From Mesorhizobium sp. ES1-4 (GTDB taxonomy: Bacteria > Pseudomonadota > Alphaproteobacteria > Rhizobiales > Rhizobiaceae): a stretch of DNA of 64,000 nt. The stretch spans positions 290,029 through 354,028 of the forward strand of contig NZ_JAIUGV010000009.1 in the NCBI RefSeq assembly GCF_020164745.1, read 5' to 3'. How positions within the stretch are numbered: the first letter of the stretch is position 1; every line of letters begins with the position of its first letter. The notes under the pieces were generated by a model that saw only the letters and a program-made list of their open reading frames with translations, was not told the origin of the DNA and searched no databases. Below, piece after piece: positions 59,622 to 64,000 of the stretch. The position numbers and the translations under genes are program-made.

Positions 59622-60125
59622 ATGGGTAAGCTTGCAGCCGTCGTAGGAACCATGATGATTTTTGCCGCCGCGGGCGAAGCCAGCGCGCAATGCGTGAAGG
59701 AGGGCGACGAACTCTGCCAGGGCGGCCAGACCTATCGCTGTGAGAAGGCGGGCAGCGAATTGGCGCCGATCTTCCAGAACCGGCCTTGCACCGTGAATGT
59801 GCCATCGTTGGCGGGCACATGGGTCGGCAGCGGCCATCAGAGCCCGGCAGGCGACGCCGGCGCCGACTGGTCGATCGCCATGACGATCGGGGATGACGCA
59901 GCATCGATCGACTATCCGTCACTGGGTTGCGGCGGATCGCTGTCGCAGACGTCGAGGGATGACACGTCGGCGCAATTCCATGAAAGCATCACCTACGGCC
60001 AGGACAAGTGCATCGACGGCGGCGACATTACCGTGCGCTTCTACAAGGGAAACCTGTCCTGGACCTGGGTCGGCCAGGCCGACGGCCAGCCCTACAATGC
60101 AATCGCGGTGCTGACGCGACAATAG
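59622..60125 (+). CDS. Secreted cysteine-containing hypothetical protein
   Basis: A 167-residue protein with a signal peptide (cut after ASA, about residue 22) and six Cys in the mature part (QCVKEGDELC, YRCEK, RPCTVN, LGCGGS, DKCIDGG), probably three disulphides. No family recognised. AGGAGGGG lies just before the ATG. Monocistronic, convergent with the DUF2293 gene. Confidence 0.8.
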   Translation: MGKLAAVVGTMMIFAAAGEASAQCVKEGDELCQGGQTYRCEKAGSELAPIFQNRPCTVNVPSLAGTWVGSGHQSPAGDAGADWSIAMTIGDDAASIDYPSLGCGGSLSQTSRDDTSAQFHESITYGQDKCIDGGDITVRFYKGNLSWTWVGQADGQPYNAIAVLTRQ

Positions 60126-60191
60126 GTGGGATCTTCTTGTCTGGACGCAATTCCGGACGAACGGCCACTTCACACCTTTCCCGGAACTGCC

Positions 60192-60506
60192 TCAGTCCTC
60201 CTCGTCGTCGGCGTCGAGGAGACGGGTGGCACGCCAGCGCGTGAGCACGATGTTGGTCTGTTCGATGACGAAGAAACGCGCCGAGTCGCGGTCATAGCCC
60301 TCGGCCAGCAGCTTTTCGTAGTCGGTGTGCACGTGACGGATATGAGCAATGGCCGCCAGCCACACCGCGATCGTCGGCGGCAAGGTCTTCATATGCACCG
60401 AACCGGCATCGGTGCGAATCTTCTCCATGTCGGCATAGGGCGCCAGCGGCAGAAGGGCTGTCAGCGCCTTGGCGATGGCGCGGCGGCGGCCGGTTGGCGC
60501 CGTCAT
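60192..60506 (-). CDS. DUF2293 protein
   Basis: A 104-residue basic-to-acidic protein with the DUF2293 pattern (VWLAAIAHIRHVHTDYEKLL, then GYDRDSARFFVIEQ and NIVLTRWRATRLL). Function unknown. Its ATG overlaps the stop of the upstream trmO-like gene (ATGA), implying co-expression. Confidence 0.8.
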   Translation of the reverse strand: MTAPTGRRRAIAKALTALLPLAPYADMEKIRTDAGSVHMKTLPPTIAVWLAAIAHIRHVHTDYEKLLAEGYDRDSARFFVIEQTNIVLTRWRATRLLDADDEED

Positions 60507-61042
60507 CGCGGGATCCGACCGGGCTCCTCGCGCCCTTCGATGGTCGCCTCCACAACGGCATCGGTCGAAGCGAAATAGGGTTTGATGTCGATGACCGGCG
60601 TGCCGTCGCGCACGTCGATGGCGTCGAGGTCGAGGCGTCCGGTGGCGACATCGAGCGCGACAAGCCTTGCCACATGCAGGCCGATCGGGTTCGGCCTGGC
60701 TGGGGAGCGCAGACCGAACACGCCTTTCGCGTCAGCCGCATGGCGCGGTTTCTGCACAATCAGATTCCGCGGCGCGTGATGCAGCCAGGACAGGATGACG
60801 ATGTGGCTGGCACGCTCCAGTCCGCGCAGGCCCTTACGATAGGGTGCATCGATGGTCAGCACCGCGGGCTGTCCGGCCTCGCGCGCGGCGCGCATGTTCT
60901 TCGGGCAGCTTTCCCGGGTGGTCCACGGCGAGGCGATGCGGCCGATAAAGACGACGCCGCCATCCGCCGACATCAACGCCGGATCGTGTTCCAGTCTCTG
61001 CTCGCCTTCGCGTGCCTCAAACATCTCACGCGGAACGGTCAT
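60503..61042 (-). CDS. trmO: tRNA N6-threonylcarbamoyladenosine methyltransferase TrmO-like
   Basis: A 179-residue protein of the TsaA/TrmO beta-barrel family, with FIGRIASPW, the SAM-site pattern HHAPRNL and RSPARPNPIGLHVARL, then IDVRDGTPVIDIKPYF. In E. coli TrmO methylates t6A37 of tRNA-Thr. The gene is first of a two-gene operon with DUF2293 and is divergent from the ArsR-methyltransferase gene. Confidence 0.88.
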   Translation of the reverse strand: MTVPREMFEAREGEQRLEHDPALMSADGGVVFIGRIASPWTTRESCPKNMRAAREAGQPAVLTIDAPYRKGLRGLERASHIVILSWLHHAPRNLIVQKPRHAADAKGVFGLRSPARPNPIGLHVARLVALDVATGRLDLDAIDVRDGTPVIDIKPYFASTDAVVEATIEGREEPGRIPR

Positions 61043-61171
61043 TGCCTGTCTCTATCCTGCTGCATTGTCTCAAACGCTGGACGTTCTGGGGCGACCTGGA
61101 CCGGGAAACCACGCATGCGGCATTTTCTGGTCCGGGAGCGACATAGCGCTTGCAAGGTTGCCAAAATCGAC

Positions 61172-61187
61172 ATAAACATATGTTTAT
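61172..61187. promoter_or_regulatory. Perfect 16-bp palindrome, probable operator of the ArsR-methyltransferase/metF operon
   Basis: ATAAACATATGTTTAT, 24 bases before the start codon at 61212. A candidate promoter (TTGCCA at 61158-61163, TGTTTA at 61181-61186, spacing 17) overlaps it, as expected for autorepression by the ArsR-type protein it precedes. Confidence 0.7.
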
Positions 61188-61211
61188 ATCTTTTTCAAAG
61201 AGAATACGCTG

Positions 61212-62234
61212 ATGCATGTCTCGCTCGACACCATGGTGGATACACTGAAGGCGGCGGCCGAATCCAGCCGCCTGCGCATATTGGCACTGTTGTCGCGCGG
61301 CGACCTCACCGTTTCCGACCTTACCGAAATTCTCGGCCAGTCGCAGCCGCGTGTCTCGCGCCACCTGAAGCTGCTGCTCGAGGCCGGGCTGATCGGCCGT
61401 TACCAGGAAGGGTCTTGGGCATTCTTCCGCCTGTCGGACGCCGACTCCGCGCGCGACTTCGTGATGGGGCTGGTTTCGGGCATTCGGGGAGCCGACCCGC
61501 AGGTCGAGCGCGATCTGGAGCGGCTGACCTCGGTCAAGCGCAAGCGCCAGGACCGCGCCACCGAATATTTCTCGCAGAATGCCGCAAGCTGGGATCATAT
61601 CCGCTCGCTGCATGTGCCCGATCGCGCCGTGGAGGCCGCGATGCTGAAGCTGGTCGGCAAGCGGCCGTTCCAGTCCATGCTCGACCTTGGCACCGGCACC
61701 GGGCGGCTGCTCGAAATCTTCTCGCCGCTTTACCGGCGCGGCATCGGCATCGACATGTCGCGCGAGATGCTGACCGTGGCGCGCGCCAATCTCGACAAGG
61801 CCGGCGTTTCGAATGCGCAGGTGCGGCAGGGCGATATCTTTTCGCCGCCTGTCGAGCGCGATGCCTTCGATCTCGTCACCATCCACCAGGTGCTGCACTA
61901 TCTCGACGATCCCGCCCGCGCCATCCGCGAAGCCGCGCGCCTTCTGCGCCCCGCGGGCCGGCTAGTCATCGTCGATTTCGCGCCGCACGCGCTGGAGTTC
62001 CTGCGCGACGAGCACGCGCATATGCGCCTCGGCTTTTCCGACCGGCAGATCGGGGAGTGGTTCGCCGAAGCCGGCCTCGATCTCGAGGATGCCCAGGAGT
62101 TCGAACCGCGCGGCGGCAACGAGGCCAGGCTCACGGTCAAGCTTTGGCTTGGCCGCGACCGGCGCCTGCTGATCGCCGATCCCGCCAATGCCAGCCAGCA
62201 GACCAGAGTGAGTTCGATAGGGGAAATCGCCTGA
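61212..62234 (+). CDS. ArsR-type DNA-binding domain fused to SAM-dependent methyltransferase domain
   Basis: A 340-residue fusion. Residues 1-90 are an ArsR winged helix (SRLRILALLSRGDLTVSDL, then GQSQPRVSRHLKLLLEAGL); residues about 150-300 a class I methyltransferase with motif I LDLGTGTGRLLEIF and DLVTIHQVLHYLDDP. It overlaps metF by one base. In alphaproteobacteria ArsR-type proteins are known to control methionine/SAM-cycle genes; here the methyltransferase fold could sense SAM or S-adenosylhomocysteine. Whether it is catalytic is not clear. The perfect palindrome upstream is its likely binding site. Confidence 0.92.
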   Translation: MHVSLDTMVDTLKAAAESSRLRILALLSRGDLTVSDLTEILGQSQPRVSRHLKLLLEAGLIGRYQEGSWAFFRLSDADSARDFVMGLVSGIRGADPQVERDLERLTSVKRKRQDRATEYFSQNAASWDHIRSLHVPDRAVEAAMLKLVGKRPFQSMLDLGTGTGRLLEIFSPLYRRGIGIDMSREMLTVARANLDKAGVSNAQVRQGDIFSPPVERDAFDLVTIHQVLHYLDDPARAIREAARLLRPAGRLVIVDFAPHALEFLRDEHAHMRLGFSDRQIGEWFAEAGLDLEDAQEFEPRGGNEARLTVKLWLGRDRRLLIADPANASQQTRVSSIGEIA

Positions 62235-63151
62235 TGAACCAGTTTCGTTTTTCACGCCGCCCCGACATAGGCGACAAGGTCAGGGTTTCGTTCGAGTTCT
62301 TCCCGCCGAAGTCCGACGAGATGGAGGCGAGGCTGTGGGATACGGTCACAAGGCTGGAGCCGCTGCAGCCGAAATTCGTCTCGGTGACCTATGGCGCCGG
62401 CGGTTCGACGCGTGAGCGCACGGCGCGCACCATCGGCCGTATCCTGAAGGAGACCAGCCTGACGCCGGCCGCGCACATGACTTGCGTCGATGCCGCCCGC
62501 CATGAGGTCGACGCCGTGATCCAGGAATTCGCCGACATGGGTGTGAAGCGCTTCGTCGCCTTGCGCGGCGATCCGGCCGCAGGCGTCGGCACCGCCTACC
62601 GTCCGCATTCGGACGGCTACGCCAATGGCGCCGAATTGGTCGGGGCCCTGAAGGATGCCGGGGATTTCGACATTTCGGTTTCGGCCTATCCGGAAAAGCA
62701 CCCGGAAAGCCCTGATTTCGCCACCGACATCGACATGCTGAAGCGTAAGGTCGACAATGGCGCGACGCGCGCGATCACCCAGTTCTTTTTCGACAACGAT
62801 CTCTACGAGCGCTACGTCGAGCGGGCGCGCCGCGCCGGCATCTACATCCCGATCGTTCCCGGCATCCTGCCGGTGCATAACTTCACCCAGGTCGCCAATT
62901 TCTCGGCGCGCTGTGGCGCGCTCGTACCGGCATGGCTGGCCGAGCGCTTCGACGGCCTGCAGAACGACCCTCAGACGCATGCGCTGGTCGCATCCGCCGT
63001 GGCGGCCGAGCAGGTTCTCGACCTGGTCGAGCGCGGTGTGGGCGACTTCCACTTCTACACGATGAACCGGGCCGATCTGGTGTTCGCCGTCTGCCACATG
63101 ATCGGCATCCGCTCGCACGAGGCGGAGGTTGCCGGATCGGCCGCGGCATAA
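62234..63151 (+). CDS. metF: Methylenetetrahydrofolate reductase [NAD(P)H]
   Basis: A 305-residue FAD-dependent TIM-barrel enzyme: VSFEFFPPKSDEME (catalytic Glu), FVSVTYGAGGSTRERT, HMTCVD, ALRGDP and ITQFFFDNDLY. It makes 5-methyltetrahydrofolate for methionine synthesis. Coupled to the upstream regulator by TGATG overlap. A strong terminator starts 13 bases after the stop. Confidence 0.95.
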   Translation: MNQFRFSRRPDIGDKVRVSFEFFPPKSDEMEARLWDTVTRLEPLQPKFVSVTYGAGGSTRERTARTIGRILKETSLTPAAHMTCVDAARHEVDAVIQEFADMGVKRFVALRGDPAAGVGTAYRPHSDGYANGAELVGALKDAGDFDISVSAYPEKHPESPDFATDIDMLKRKVDNGATRAITQFFFDNDLYERYVERARRAGIYIPIVPGILPVHNFTQVANFSARCGALVPAWLAERFDGLQNDPQTHALVASAVAAEQVLDLVERGVGDFHFYTMNRADLVFAVCHMIGIRSHEAEVAGSAAA

Positions 63152-63164
63152 GGGTTGAACAGCA

Positions 63165-63189
63165 AAAGGCCGGGTAAAACCCGGCCTTT
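63165..63189 (+). terminator. Rho-independent terminator after metF
   Basis: Perfect 11-bp stem AAAGGCCGGGT (63165-63175), loop AAA, complement 63179-63189 ending in TTT. Symmetric, so it may also act for the minus-strand small gene at 63237. Confidence 0.85.
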
Positions 63190-63236
63190 CGAATTGTCTG
63201 AACAATCTGGTGCTGGTCTTCCCCGTCTTGGCGGGT

Positions 63237-63323
63237 TCAGGGAAGGACGCCCATAATGAGGGCGCCGATGAAAGCAAACGCAGCACAAATCATCAATGCG
63301 TTGATTGGCCTCGTAAGTCCCAT
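63237..63323 (-). CDS. 28-residue membrane microprotein
   Basis: A short frame with a strong AGGAGG ribosome site 8 bases before the ATG. The peptide begins MGLTRPINAL and continues as one hydrophobic helix rich in Ala, Ile and Met, ending GVLP. One transmembrane helix with a basic residue near the N-terminus is expected. Too short for standard gene finders. Function unknown; the promoter must lie in 63324-63587, where I see no other gene. Confidence 0.6.
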   Translation of the reverse strand: MGLTRPINALMICAAFAFIGALIMGVLP

Positions 63324-63587
63324 GACATAGCCTCCTCTTAAAGAGCTATGTGCTGGAGTCTAGGTTCATTTGTGCCACAGGCAAGCGGAAAATATGCTGC
63401 ATTGCGACGTAAATGCCGGATTTGCGACCTCGGTTTGACCGTTAACCGTTGAAACTCTTCGGCAAAAACCTGCTCCAGACCTGTGAATAAATTATGGCGG
63501 CGAGGTGTCGTTGGCGTGTCACGGCAGCGCTACGTCGCGAAGGGCGCGTCGACTTTCGCGTTGATCGTCCCCTTGCCGGGCCCTGGC

Positions 63588-63932
63588 TCAACGGCGACCG
63601 AACAACCGCCCGTCGATCGTGACGAGGCCAAGGCCGATCAGCACCATGCCACCGATCTCGAACAGTTCGAGCCGCTCGCCAAGGAACAGGAAACCGAGCA
63701 GAACCGCGCTGGCCGGCACGATCAGCGTGACCAGCGAGGCGTTGGTCGCGCCGGCGGAAGCGACGAGGTTGAAGTACAGGATATAGGCGAAGGCGGTGGA
63801 TAGCAGCGCCAGCGCCAGCACCGCCGCCCATACCGGGGGTGAGGCCGAGAACAGACCGGCCGGGCCATGCGCCAGCAGCACGACGGGGATCATGATGATG
63901 GTTGAGGCCGTCAGCTGTCCGGTGGCTAAAGC
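63588..63932 (-). pseudogene. C-terminal part of an EamA/DMT-type transporter, 5' end missing
   Basis: From about 63932 the minus frame encodes ALATGQLTASTIIMIPVVLL and then four membrane helices of an EamA transporter (AYILYFNLVASAGATNASLV, PASAVLLGFLFLGERL), ending in RLFGRR. Upstream of 63932 the same frame is open to the window edge but gives polar sequence (TKGNPESFKTRQ) instead of the expected helices. The N-terminal half of the transporter is therefore missing at this junction; a fusion, deletion or insertion is likely. An internal ATG at 63893 could start a fragment. Confidence 0.7.
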
Positions 63933-64000
63933 CTGTCGCGTTTTAAAGGATTCAGGATTCCCCTTGGTTTGAGTTCGTGATTCATTGCGGTTGAAAGGAG

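Noticed and set aside
1..64000. tRNA, rRNA, CRISPR array or classical transposase
   Set aside because: No cloverleaf-like or rRNA sequence, no regularly spaced direct repeats and no transposase motifs were recognised on reading; a dedicated RNA search could still find a small RNA.

Overview
The window looks like a chromosomal segment of a Mesorhizobium-type alphaproteobacterium (Rhizobiales). Support comes from the high GC content, long uninterrupted alphaproteobacterial-style genes, a RutR/Rrf2/ArsR regulator set, and short GC-rich palindromic intergenic repeats of the kind seen in rhizobia. This assignment is an inference from gene content; no rRNA, tRNA, CRISPR array or classical insertion sequence was recognised.

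Layout. (1) 1-12.7 kb, envelope: a large secreted alpha-2-macroglobulin with an N-terminal PAN/apple domain (minus strand, cut by the left edge) and the tamA-tamB outer-membrane assembly pair. TamB carries an internal tandem duplication of about 625 residues. (2) 12.9-19.3 kb: a complete peptide-type ABC importer (Tat-exported binding protein, two permeases, fused two-domain ATPase). (3) 19.3-27.1 kb: a lytic transglycosylase-like lipoprotein, a trimethylamine-methyltransferase-family (non-pyrrolysine) protein with a dimethylglycine-dehydrogenase-like partner, DoxX, VOC and ChaC-like proteins. (4) 27.1-44.7 kb, the main functional block: a reductive pyrimidine (uracil/thymine) degradation locus. 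PreT-PreA make dihydropyrimidine, dihydropyrimidinase opens the ring, beta-ureidopropionase releases beta-alanine, and an omega-aminotransferase removes its amino group. A RutR-type repressor lies in the block, and near-consensus RutR boxes precede preT and the aminotransferase. An NMT1/THI5-type ABC importer at the end of the block is a plausible pyrimidine uptake system. (5) 44.8-50.4 kb: CHRD protein, a CoA-transferase/ThDP-enzyme pair, a lipase-like hydrolase and a secreted RNase T2. (6) 50.8-64 kb: EttA, trans-aconitate methyltransferase, a KAS III enzyme, small enzymes, an ArsR-methyltransferase fusion followed by metF, and a 28-residue membrane microprotein. Several genes here are broken: a VOC gene with an internal stop, a class IV aminotransferase with a frameshift, and an EamA transporter lacking its N-terminal half.

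The most unusual signal is inside the pyrimidine block. Two diverged DUF559 (Vsr-like endonuclease) genes at 36.0 and 41.1 kb are each enclosed by a nearly perfect inverted repeat (49 and 57 bp) sharing a core motif. Each sits between two genes of a host operon, in the operon's direction. In both, the DUF559 reading frame runs through the right repeat and its stop codon directly abuts the ATG of the next host gene. A third inverted-repeat element without an ORF lies between them. I propose that these are small mobile or formerly mobile DUF559 units, comparable in layout to REP/RAYT elements, that insert into operons while keeping downstream translation going.
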